A stretch of 31,058 nucleotides of DNA. Source: Larix sibirica. Its lineage: Eukaryota > Streptophyta > Pinopsida > Pinales > Pinaceae. This document shows, piece by piece, positions 1-10,380 of this stretch. The DNA lies in NCBI GenBank assembly GCA_004151065.3, contig NWUY0304602072.1:1-31058 (forward strand), in the 5' to 3' direction. Numbering within the stretch: the first letter of the stretch is position 1; each line of letters starts with the position of its first letter. Position numbers and translations under genes: made by a program. The notes under the pieces are model-generated. The model saw only the letters and a program-made list of their open reading frames with translations, was not told the origin of the DNA and ran no database searches.

Positions 1-2
1 AC

Positions 3-65
3 GCCCTTGCCCTCCCTTGCCCTCCCTTCGGTCAAGCAAGTATACCTTTGGTCAAGCAAGCTTTT
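3..65. repeat. Short tandem repeats at the window edge
   Basis: Two small arrays lie side by side. Bases 3-28 alternate CCCTTGCCCTC-like words with a period of about 10 bases. Bases 26-45 and 46-65 are a 20-bp tandem pair sharing CTTYGGTCAAGCAAG; GGTCAAGCAAG is exact at 30-40 and 50-60. A related GGTCAAGC word appears alone near 4630. No coding function is visible. The array may continue to the left of the window. Confidence 0.7.
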
Positions 66-1040
66 CCAGATTTGTTAGTCAATTTCCCACCTTCTAAGGG
101 CCTGGGCACTTACTATTGGCAGGCTTACTGTCCTAGCCCCTCAGTCACTAAGTTCCAATAATGTTACATAAGCTCTACACACACTAGCTATTACCTTACA
201 TATATTGCTTTCTTTACAGCTAGCTTGCTTTATATGAAAGAAATATTCTTAGTTCTAAATGATTTAGCTATTTAAGCTTATCTAAGCCACCTGATTCAAC
301 TAGCTTTTCTGGAACTAACAACTATTTGGCTAAGTCTTATCCCAGTTTTCAATAGCTATAAATGGTATAATAACATTTATAAGCAGCTACGTGTAATACG
401 CATCCACCAGCCACTAACCTAGCTGGTATGGATTGTGTCTTCATGGTTGTACCTATAAGATACCCTTTTATTTCATTCACAGTCATTCTTTTAATAAAGA
501 GAAATAGAGAGTGCCTAAATATACTAGAAAGAGTAATTGGACTTACTAGCCTTAGAGTAAGAAAACTACTAGCAATAAGCTCAGAAACTTCTTTCTAAGG
601 CAGTTGTTGGGCTATCCCGCTTTCCTTCCTAATCTACCGGTTGAATCCTATAACGGTGGGCATAATCCAAATCCTCCAGCTCCTGAACATTGATTGGCCT
701 ATCCCGCCCGAATGGTGAATCAACGTAAGTAAGTATATCGTGCGGTTTCATGTGGTAGGCTAGGTTAAGCTTCTATGGCTCATCTCCTGGTAATCCCCTC
801 CCTGTGTTAGGTGAGACTTGGCGGGCTATTGGACTTGTTGAGGTTTTTTCTATGGGTGAGTTTAGGCTTATCTGGCTCCTTCTGTCTCTCTCTCGCCCCG
901 TCCCGGTAACATGTAAGTCTGCCCCCATCCGTCGGGGTTATCTCTGTGGGCCCTATTTACGTGGGACCACCCCTCTCTCTTGAAAGATGTTTTCATAAAT
1001 CAAAAATTTTATCTCCAGGCAAGCATGGGGAGACATGTAT
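66..1040. other. Non-coding spacer
   Basis: All frames are interrupted by stops and I recognise no conserved protein, tRNA or rRNA segment. The right part (about 860-970) is richer in C and T, with CTCTCTCTCG-type runs. A CCTTAGAGTAAG word at 550-561 belongs to a small hairpin family also found at 2157 and 5234. Confidence 0.6.
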
Positions 1041-1435
1041 GTCAGCTATGGGCTATGATTTTGAATGAGGTTTCATCACCCGGGTATCGTCAACGGGCGT
1101 ATCATCCAAGGCTTTCGGGTATTGGCATGGTCTATTTTCGGCGGGGTATTGGCTATGCGGGAATCGGTACCTCGATTGACTGGGAATGACCTCCTGTCAA
1201 TGACTTCTTTCTGGGCTATGAAAAAGTATGTAAGATCCTATGATTTAAATATCAAATTCCTTGGGCAAATAAATTTATCTATAATGAAATGTATAGAATA
1301 TTTGCTTTCAAATTGAGCGCTGCTCCTATCACGTTTGGGAGTTGGTCCAGAGACAGTCGCCAGGAGGTCCATCGCCAATAAGAACAGTATTTACCTGCTG
1401 GTAAGCCCAAAGACCATCATTGCCAGGAGGTAGTG
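1041..1435. repeat. Patch of GGCTATG and ACCTCCTGGC words
   Basis: The block is rich in short degenerate words: GGCTATG at about 1050, 1150 and 1213, and AATGACCTCCTG at 1185-1196. The reverse complement, GCCAGGAGGT, occurs at 1359-1368 and 1422-1431. The same vocabulary dominates 8.08-8.24 kb. Two short overlapping open frames cross the block (980-1189 and 1065-1316). I regard them as chance, since they have no recognisable domain and their sequence follows the repeat words. Confidence 0.55.
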
Positions 1436-2156
1436 GTCTTGTTCAATAGCCTATACTAGGAGTACTTGCCGCCGGGAGTACTCACTTTAAGGAAGTAGGG
1501 CAATTCATCTAAAGGTAAACCCTCTCAGCTAATATACCATCCCGCAGGAGCATGGGAAGCTACGAAAAGTAATAAGCTAATCCCCCATTCCATCCAGCAA
1601 TAACATAATGGAGAGTTCGGAAGAATCAAAATATGGATTAAGTAACAAAAACTTAGCTGTGTGGCGTTTAAAGTTGAAAAAGCTAGTGAGTATTGAGCCC
1701 AGCATTTGCTAACCGAGTAGCCCAACCGAGCAGTCAAGCCAAGCCAAGCCGAGTATCCCCGCCCAGCCAATGAGCGCATCCCGCAATACATATATAATCT
1801 TCATGAAATGCCAATTTTGCATAATAATAAATCATTTTGAGTACCCGTGATGATAAGAATATTGCCTCGTCTCGCCCTAACGAAAGGTTTCTTTAAATGA
1901 GAACATATTGAAATGACGAAGGTTTGAAATAGACTGCTCCAAGCGAAAATTGTGCTCGCCCCGAACGGTGGCGCTTAAGATCCCAGAAGTGTATCCACTA
2001 AAATAAGGCCCTTTAGGGTGGTATAGGTAACTTACATCATATATTATATTATGCAAAGTGGCTATCCTCTTTAAGTCCTTCTTTATTTGGCAGTATGAAC
2101 TAGCACTTGAGACTTAGAGTGATGAAAGCAAAAAGTAAGATACACTTCCCTTCCGT

Positions 2157-2169
2157 CCTTAGAGTAAGG
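2157..2169. repeat. Hairpin word CCTTAGAGTAAGG, copy 1
   Basis: A perfect 5-bp stem (CCTTA/TAAGG) encloses a GAG loop. An identical 13-mer preceded by the same GT dinucleotide lies at 5234-5246, and a near copy (GCCTTAGAGTAAG) at 549-561. It could be a small dispersed palindromic repeat or a chance recurrence of a short word. Confidence 0.5.
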
Positions 2170-5100
2170 TTTTCCATGCAATAAATAGGTACTACTTACT
2201 AGCCTTGACACTTTATTTTGTACTTGCCTTTGTCTGTATAGTAAGTTCCATGGAGTTCTTATAGTTTTCTATTGGGTCCGAATTAATGGGATAGGATTGG
2301 TCAAAACCAAGATGAAACCCTTCTTTACTGGAGATCTCCTTAAATTGACTCTCCTTTTTGATATATTATATTATGTTTTCCCATGTCCTTATTTCCAATT
2401 AAAATATCTATAGATAAATCATTATAGAAGAACTTATACTAAGAGCATCAGTAGATCCAGTACCAGTTCTTTCTGTCAATTATGCAGTTGTTTATATAAG
2501 TAGCACACCACCACCAAGGGCATAACATGAAGCAGATTACGTTCCAGGCAAAGGCAGATCCAAAGTCCGTACTTATTTGAGATACTATAATAGATTGAGA
2601 CCGATTGAAAAATATTATCAGATCCTGCAGCGGCATATGAGCCACCAGCATATGAGCTAGATCGAGTGCCAAAGTCCATCTTTTTGAATCCTTCTAATCT
2701 TCCGAGTTACTCGGGTTATCAATGGGTTATACCAGAATGAGAGTTCCAAGTTAGGGTTAACCTTATGTGATACGTTGGCATTAAATTAGCCCACTCAACC
2801 GCAAGGTAACAAGCCCTGGACAAAGAGATTGGGCATTGATCAATTGGTGTTTGGGTTATCCCATATGACAGAACCACAAATACGAAGGCCAAAAACAGTA
2901 TGTATATACGTCATAAAACGAGCAGCTAGTAGGGAGGTAGGGCGTTTCATAGAATGGTATGCCCACCCAAGAAGCAAACGGCAAGCCCTCCTTTCAAAGA
3001 TTGTCTGGCTTTCGTAACCCTAAAGAAGGAACCCTAAATAAAGAGCTTGGTTCCTATAGCAAGCAGTCTTAGTTATAATTAGCTTTAGTGCAGCAACTGG
3101 GAATAATCCGCAGGTGATGATCTGGGAGGAATTCGTCGTACTTGCATCCCAGGTTCAGCCCGGGGCCGAGAGGATAAAACGGAAACACTAACGGAAAGAA
3201 GCTACGCCACCGGCAAGGTCACACCCGACTGAGACGACTCACCTTCACTACGTGTCACACCCAACACGGAAAGCTACAGCTCACCGCTATGGCTAACAGC
3301 TAACGGTACGGAACTTGCAAGCCTGTAAATCCTGTAAATACTGCTGTTTTATTAATGAAACCTAGAAATACTAAAAAAAACTGCCCTAATACTTGAGACC
3401 TTACACTACTACTACTTTGGACCATCTTTACACTCTCCTTGGGACCCTCAGAATGGTACCTATGCCTCAAACCTCTGAACTTGCCTTCCTACCCTTGCCT
3501 TCCACCGATCCTCGCCTTAATACCCCTTTACTTCTCCTTTTAGTGCGTTCGCAGCCAAAACCCATACCGAGTGTGTGAGTGAGGAACTGCTTATATGTTA
3601 GTTACCATGTTACCGTCAGAATAGAAACTCCAGTTGTTTATGTGATATTTATTAACTCAAGTTACCACCAAACGATATCAATTGCATTGTTGTTTCTACC
3701 CGGTTCTTCAGAGCAGACACATAATAAAATAGTTGGATCAGACTTATCATAGTGGGTAGTCCCTACCAGGAGTCTTTGCCAATCTAAGTGTATTTCGTGC
3801 AGAAAAATGGTTGATATTACGCCTTTATTATTATTATGTTTGCAAGGGGACGACTTCTCCCACGTCCTCATGCTCTGTATGTGTAAGCCTCACATATTAT
3901 TCCACGAACTCATCACTAACTGACTCACTATAAGCCTAACTCACCTAACCTGGTAGTGAGTGGTGCCCCAACCCTTATCGGTGGTGGAACCTCCTCATCA
4001 AGCTGTGGCGATCCTCCAACCAACCAACCTCATGGGGCAAGCTGTAGGAAGGGGCTATCCAACCAAAGATGGTGTAGTAACCTAATGGTTCCATACATAG
4101 AGCAAGGTATTAGGATAGAGCAGGGTATGAGGATAGTATAGAAACCATGTTGTGTCCCGGTCTCGGCTGTCAGCATCCCACAACCACACAGTCTGGTTCT
4201 CGTTCATGCGAAGGCAGGTTCCACACTCCTGGATCTACTGCTGCTGGATATTGTTGAAACGGATAGCTTGGGATTATATAATGGTCTATCAGAGCAGCAA
4301 CCTTGTTGGGATGGATGGGGACAGGCTTCAGACTGTTAAGAGATATATGCCCAGACAGATTTATATCACGGCGGTTATATATGTTATTTATTTATACTAC
4401 GGGATTCAGGCGCGCCAGCGGTAGCGGTATGCAAATTCTGAAAGTAAGCAAGTTTCCTAATGAAAAAATGCAAATTTGGACGGTATGACTAGGACCCCCA
4501 ACAAGCAAGGGGTTTATATAGTAAAATCGCATCTCATAACGTTTTTGGTTCGCCTATTTCCTTTGGTCGATGGCTTGTTCCTCTCCCTACGGTTGAGTCA
4601 CTTAACGTACCTAGCCCCTATCCCCCCTGGTCAAGCGGCTTAACGCTCCTTTACTTAAAGATTTGAGTGCACGCCAGGTAACTATATTTCATACTTAGTT
4701 GTTTGTGTTTTAGGCACTTAATATACGTGCTTCTTTATAGACTTATCTTTTTGGACCAGGCTTAAGTATTTATTGGGTGGGGGGCAGATATTATTAATAA
4801 GCATCGCTAGTAAATTCTGTTTGCCTTACTTAACTGTTTCCATCCCGGCTTAAACCTACCCGCACCTTCTTATAGGAAATAATGCCTCCTACCCACCTTT
4901 ATTTATCGAGTGTGCAGCCCGCTGCTACTCACCCTTCTATCACCTGATGAACAACTATTTCTGGTCTCCCTAGACTACTTGAATCATTCATTCTTTGTAG
5001 TTATTGCACTATACTTATCTTCTCGGGTCGGGATCAACCAACTTCACTACATGTTTCGATTGATTGTATAGAGAGAGGGAGGCAGGTTGAAGGAATTGGA

Positions 5101-5233
5101 ACTCCTTCCTGCGGATATAACCTGCTAATATTCCCGCCAGTTTCCATAAGTACCCGTTTAAATGGACAAGCACGAATCATCGATCCACATGTATAGGGCA
5201 GTTATAAACATAACCCAAAATACTTACTCAGGT

Positions 5234-5246
5234 CCTTAGAGTAAGG
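5234..5246. repeat. Hairpin word CCTTAGAGTAAGG, copy 2
   Basis: Identical to the 13-mer at 2157-2169, including the preceding GT. The flanks beyond that differ, so this is not part of a longer duplication. Confidence 0.5.
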
Positions 5247-5363
5247 CACGAGATAGTAAGGCAAGTATACAATGAAACGCTAGAGTCAGGCAATAAAGGG
5301 AAGTCAGATTGCAGATTCCATATTCAGGGCAGGAAGGAAAGAGAAATTGTGGCCCTACGTAGT

Positions 5364-5506
5364 AAAGGTAAGGTTCTATTTTCCAATAAAGTTATTATTC
5401 CCGGTAAGGAAAGATCATTCCCCGGTAAGGTAAGGAACGGGTATTGCAAGGATACAGCGGTAACGTGCCAAGTGCTTCTTCAGTATTGGAAGGATACAGC
5501 GGTAAC
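5364..5506. repeat. GGTAAGG words and a 24-bp direct repeat
   Basis: GGTAAGG occurs three times between 5366 and 5432. A 24-bp unit at 5441-5464 recurs at 5483-5506 with one mismatch; its core AAGGATACAGCGGTAAC is identical in both. The offset is 42 bases. A 111-codon open frame (5349-5684, +) runs through the block. I recognise no domain in it and think it reflects the repeats. Confidence 0.7.
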
Positions 5507-6897
5507 ACCTGGTTCCGTACCACCCAACCCGGATAAAAACCCTATTCCTTCTTTAGGGCTAGCCAAATCTTTACTTTCCGCTCATTCTATTCTCGCCCAC
5601 CTGCGAACTATGCCAGCCAATCCCTACCTTTTTTTTATCGGGCTAATTCCAACTATGAGAGCAAGCGAGGTAAGTAAGGTTTGATCTCTCGGTGTTTCCC
5701 TCTCGCTAATAATACAAGGAGAAAACTCTTTCTCCGGCTCTACCCTCTATTCATTCACCCAGAGTTAGGTCATTCACCCGATCCAGCTTGCATTTCTTTT
5801 CTCAGGTCCGCCTTGCCTAGAACTACTGATGTTGAAGATAAGCCTTTCTAACTCCACTGGAGCTAACCAATATGATATGCCTGTGCTGTCCCCTCGACAG
5901 TTAATGCTGGAGGAAAGGTAGTAATGATGAGCCTCGCTTTCGCTTGGGGAGTTGTTTGGGGTGAGGGACATAATATGATAGATAACACAATTAGCTTCGC
6001 CTAAGTCAAAAGAATTGGAACTAGTTATTTCTCCATTGACAGCGAAAGGTCAGAGTCCTGCACTAAACTAACTGAGCTAGATGTAAGGACAGGCAAACAC
6101 AGATAATATTCCAGGTGCATTTCATCAGGCATGAGGCCACCCCACTTTGGCTATTTGGCTCAGAGGATAAGGCCTGATCCCAGCGTAACCATTTCTTTTT
6201 TTATTCAAGCATAACCAATTCTCCCAACTAACTATTTGATTAACGAGCAAGGATATATCCAGCCGGCGCTATTTACGGCGAATGGGCAAAAGCTTTAGTC
6301 TGAATAACACCCAGTGAGTGAATGCCTCGTGCTGGTCATTCCGTGATCAAAGTACCTTGAATGTACGTCGTGCCAATTTCATCCGTTTTTCTATAGTGCT
6401 GGATATTGCCACTTTAGTGCAGGGTAATGCCAATTGAATAAAGCCAATTTAATCAAAAGGAAATGAAGTGCTTCCGATCAATCAACTATCTTGTATCTTG
6501 GAGTTGGGTAAACTGTGACATATATTATACTTATAAAAACACCCCCTTAATGTTGTTGTATAAGGATGCTATGTCAGCCTCCACTTCCTAAAGAGACTTG
6601 TCACAATTATTGTACCTTTTTACCGCTCACTCCACCACTTTTCCTTTTATAGACAACAAAGAGTCTGCAAACTATCTGCTGACAGGTGTGCCCATATTGA
6701 GTTATAAGGGAGCCAATTCTGCTTTACCAAATAGAAAAATCTTATTCCTCCAACCATGCAGGGTTTAATTTGAATGGAGCCGAAGGCTTATCCTCTGCCT
6801 TTGTGAATTCAAAGTGTGTCTCTCTCTTGTATCAGCTCACAAAGCGTGTCTTTCTATTTTCCATGAACCTAGGTAACGGTTGGAGGCTAGGACATAT
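5507..6897. other. Non-coding spacer
   Basis: No conserved coding, tRNA or rRNA signal is seen on either strand. A weak direct repeat, CAAAGYGTGTCTYTCT, occurs at about 6810 and 6840, just before the minisatellite that follows. Confidence 0.55.
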
Positions 6898-7083
6898 GTA
6901 GTAAATCCTCTTCTAATAATCTGGCCTATAGGATGGCAAATTCCCCTGCATTAACCTAGCCTTGTCGATGGTAAATTATCCTCTAATAACCTGGCCTTAT
7001 GTCTGGAATATTTCCCTTTATAAGCTGGCTTTATCTCTGGTAAATTGACATTAAAGAACCTGGCCTATAACTATCAAATGGGG
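6898..7083. repeat. 35-bp degenerate minisatellite
   Basis: Five units plus a partial sixth can be lined up by eye. They begin at about 6898, 6934, 6969, 7004, 7038 and 7072, so the period is 34-36 bases. Each unit opens with TGGTAAATT or a variant, passes through a CCCT and TAATAA segment, and ends with CTGGCCTTAT or a variant. Units differ at many sites, which suggests an old array. No ORF spans it. It is not visible elsewhere in the window. Confidence 0.85.
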
Positions 7084-7430
7084 TAAGGGCCCAAAAAGAA
7101 ATAGAGGGTTTTAACACAAAATAAATAGATTGACATATAGGAAGGAGATTGAGGGTTGAAACGCTTTCCCGCAGCTCCCCTTCTTATCTATTCCCACCCA
7201 ACCGGTGCGGCTTCGCCGAAAATAGGTGAGCAGCTAGCGAGGATGACCAGCCCACATCGCTCATAAGGTAGTTAGAAAAAAGGTAGGCGTTGGAAGGCTT
7301 GGCAAGTAAGAGATAGAAGTAGGCAAAATGAAGAGTAAGTCAGTCCCTCTAAACCAGGCAATTTCACGAATAGATATTTTGATTTGTGTCCATCCCAAGA
7401 TCCAACCACCTACGTGCAGTAAATTCACTG
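7084..7430. other. Non-coding spacer
   Basis: Purine-rich on the + strand in places (about 7260-7340). No gene is recognised. Confidence 0.5.
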
Positions 7431-7703
7431 TTCTACATTCATTCTACCCAAGCACTACTCCATTCATTCTACCCAAACCCATCCATCACTGAATCCATTC
7501 CCTTTCTATATACCACGTATATTTCAGCCCACTTACTTACTCACCTTTTACTTACTTACCTTCCTTCCCGTACCTTGGTAACCCAATACACCAAACCTCG
7601 GGAATCCAATACACCTGCCTTAACTCACTTACTTTCAAAAATACCAATAAATGCGCCTTATCCAGGACTAAAGGTAAGTTATCTCCTTAGCTTAGAGGAA
7701 TGA
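7431..7703 (+). repeat. Pyrimidine-rich strand with a 16-bp direct repeat
   Basis: The + strand is strongly enriched in C and T with recurrent CTTACTTACC words. CATTCATTCTACCCAA is exact at 7436-7451 and 7461-7476. A 105-codon open frame (7386-7703, +) exists because the pyrimidine bias avoids TAA, TAG and TGA. Its product would be rich in Ser, Thr, Leu and Pro with no domain I can name, so I do not call it a gene. Confidence 0.55.
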
Positions 7704-8060
7704 ATCCATCTTAGCTTTGCTTTAAGGATTCAAAGGGGCGAGAAACCATCTTGCTTGAGAAAGCCTTATCTCCCATAAATAAAGGGATTGATTGGGAGTT
7801 CAGTTAGGGTTCACTTCATGCATAAATAGGAGCATTGGATGATAGATGAGTTAGTATAATTTTTACTTTGATTATTATCATAGTGCTACTATTTATTCGA
7901 ATTGTAGAAGAAGGTAGCCTGCTGCCCTGATGTTATTACAAATTTGTCATAAATAAGAAAAAAAGCTGCTTATTGCTTATATTATATTGTTAGAACAAGT
8001 GTACTGGCTGGTAAACTGCCTTGCTCCCTTCTAAAATAGGAGCAAGGCTGTGTACCCAAA
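7704..8060. other. Non-coding spacer
   Basis: AT-rich in the second half, with no recognised gene or repeat. Confidence 0.5.
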
Positions 8061-8270
8061 GAACCAGCTGGCTATACCTTCTGGCTATGAGACTTACAAT
8101 GATCGGCGTAAGACTGACCGTCTGGCTCTGCCCTACCTCCTGGCTATGAGATTGGCTATGATCGGCAGCTATGACTCCTGGGGCAATGACCGGTTGGAAA
8201 TGACCTCCTGGCACTGGCTATCCGGCTATGTCTGTCAATGGCAGTATTACTGTGTGCTCTATGTGCTGTA
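8061..8270. repeat. GGCTATGATCGG and CCTCCTGGC degenerate repeats
   Basis: GGCTATGAG occurs at about 8083 and 8142 and GGCTATGATCGG at 8154-8165. ACCTCCTGG occurs at 8136 and again within AAATGACCTCCTGGCA (8198-8213), which closely matches 1185-1200. Overlapping open frames on both strands (8050-8271 +, 7990-8214 -) are products of the repeat, not genes. Confidence 0.6.
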
Positions 8271-8650
8271 GGAACTCTGTGTTGCGTATAGGTAAGTGAG
8301 GTAGGACCGTGTGTTTATTAGCGGTATAGATTCTATTTTATAGGGTAGAGGTTGAAGTTCTAGGGTAGGGTCTAGGGCTATGATTTATCCGTAGAGGATC
8401 GAGTTCGAGGGCTATGTTTTCGTATAGGTCGAGGTAGAGAATATATGGTTTCATAGAGGTAGGCTGCTATGGGGTGTGGATATGTATGGCTTCTTGTAGG
8501 GGATTGTGCTGTTATGGGGTGTGGATATGGCTGCTCTAGGCTATGTGGACTGTGGATATGTGCTGCTATGATCGACTATGACCAGCTGGCTATAATAAAC
8601 TATATGATCGGCTATGATCGGTTCCTTCTGACTATGACCGGCTAGCAATG
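8271..8650. repeat. TAGGG / TATGGGGTGTGGATATG repeat patch
   Basis: A 22-bp unit with core TATGGGGTGTGGATATG lies at 8463-8484 and recurs at 8518-8539 with one mismatch. A shortened version (GGACTGTGGATATG) lies near 8547. To the left are TAGGGTAGGGTCTAGGG-like words (about 8340-8380). To the right (8570-8650) the block changes to GGCTATGATCGG words, linking it to the preceding repeat patch. The + strand is G+T rich throughout. Confidence 0.7.
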
Positions 8651-10380
8651 ATCTTATGGTGGGCACTTAATGAATCCATCCCGCCTGTCATAAGGGATAG
8701 GGAAAACCTTAAATGGACTAGTTCAGTAAGAAAAACTATCTCTTTTTGTGGAATTCCTCGAATCCATCAAAATGAGGAGCGGAGCGGGAAAAACACCGAA
8801 TGGGAAAAGGTTTTTCAAATCTGTCCCAGTCCCAACAAAACAAACATGGATTCCACAACTGGTTGTTTATTTAGGTAATGGGTAAGGATCACCTAAAATG
8901 GGAAAGGGTAAAAGGAAATACGCAATTCATAAACTTATATACACCCTATCTCCTCTTATTAGTTAAACCGGTAATAACCATAGTGCATTGGACTAGGGCT
9001 AGTGTCTCTTCTCTTAAGGCTGAAAAGGCTGCACTCTAAGTTCAAAGTCTAGTGTCGTTCATGGAGGAACTTATTAACGGACTACAGGCTTTCCACATTT
9101 TTGAACTAATAAAGGCTAGGGACAAAGGTTGTTGTTTCCAAGGACAGGGAATAAGTATACTATATGAGAGATTGAAACTTCTTATTCCAACAACCATTTC
9201 AGTATAAGTTGGTAGTGGGGGGTATGTTCTCGCTCCTCCGAATAGTAACCATGTAATTTGAGCTAATAAAGGAACCTAAAGTGGTTTCCATTGAACTTAC
9301 TAAATAGTCTCTGGCTAGTGTACATGGAACCTACTGCTAAGACGGAGCAAGCAAGTAGTAAGTCTAACTCTGTAGGGAATATCCCCCTATGTTGTAGGAG
9401 TAGCCCCATTTCTTATTCCCAATTATTCCCTTCCCTGTAGCAGCATAGACTTGGATTTGGCATCGATTCTTGTATGACTCTCTTGGCATTGAGTGCATGA
9501 AGCCTGGCATTTCCACTTGGCGTGGTATTAAACGTATATATGCAATTCATATAAGGTTCTCCTTATCTCCAACCAAACCAATATCCAATATTGATTGTCT
9601 CTTTTTTATGGATTTAAGGTATATGGGAATTGTAAACGTTTTTTATTATTCCACTTGTTGATTCCCCGAATGATTCACTATCCGCTTAATAAAATGGGAA
9701 AAGTCTAACATATAGATATATATATGCGAGTATCATAATGGACTGGGTACTCTGACTAGGAACTACGCCAAGGGACTATCAGCAATTTCTGGCTATGATG
9801 GGGACTCTAGGGTTTTATAAACAATGAGAAAAGACAAGTAACTCCCTTTGGCACTAGCTTCATGCACTGACAAGCTGCACAAAGAGCTTATTCATGCACC
9901 AACAAGAGCTTCCATGCATGCCTAGAGCTTTTCTTTCTAGCACAGGCTGCCGTTTCCCATACTTTAAGCTGCTATAACAACCCATCCATTGATTGATTGG
10001 TTAGTTTTGGCACCGATGATGAAGAATATGAATTTGTCATTATATGGAAAGCTGTTTCAAAATACGGGAATATAAAAATCTACCTGTTTAGTGATCTAAT
10101 GGTAATAGTTAAAGTATAAGTGTGATTTACTAATAGCACATGTAGGAATCTGTATTGTTATCTTACACTCTCCTTGTAACATCAATCTCACCTGTTTCTC
10201 TGTTCTATCTATCCCATTGATTAACTTGTTGTAATTAGCATGACCAATCTGAATGCTTAACCCTGATATAAGGTATACTATAATGAAATCACTAGTATCT
10301 TGTATGTTAAGCTGATTCCTATGTTTGCAAGATGTTTTAATATGGAATAAAAGCAGAGTCATATCAAGAGCCTTAAGTAA
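8651..10380. other. Spacer with two minor open frames
   Basis: Open frames of 76 codons (8648-8878, +), 63 codons (9470-9661, +) and 88 codons (10096-10362, -) occur. None shows a domain, motif or neighbour that I recognise. The first is hydrophilic with many charged residues; the second has a hydrophobic tail. They could be remnants of something I cannot identify. No tRNA cloverleaf or rRNA core sequence is seen. Confidence 0.45.

Larger units (their letters stand above)
1436..5340. other. Non-coding spacer with minor open frames
   Basis: No gene is recognised in this 3.9 kb. Open frames do not exceed about 90 codons and show no family resemblance. A GC-richer patch lies at about 3110-3310. 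A run of (ACT)4 lies near 3405. CTGGATCTACTGCTGCTGG at 4229-4247 matches the repeat vocabulary of 17.2-18.3 kb. Perfect small hairpins CCTTAGAGTAAGG lie at 2157-2169 and 5234-5246. The rest gives no signal by eye. Confidence 0.55.

Noticed and set aside
5349-5684. A 111-codon open frame on the + strand
   Set aside because: It runs across a short-repeat patch (24-bp repeat and GGTAAGG words). No recognisable motif or membrane or signal feature is present.
7386-7703. A 105-codon open frame on the + strand
   Set aside because: The strand is pyrimidine-rich, which avoids stop codons. The product is compositionally biased and contains a direct repeat. No domain is seen.
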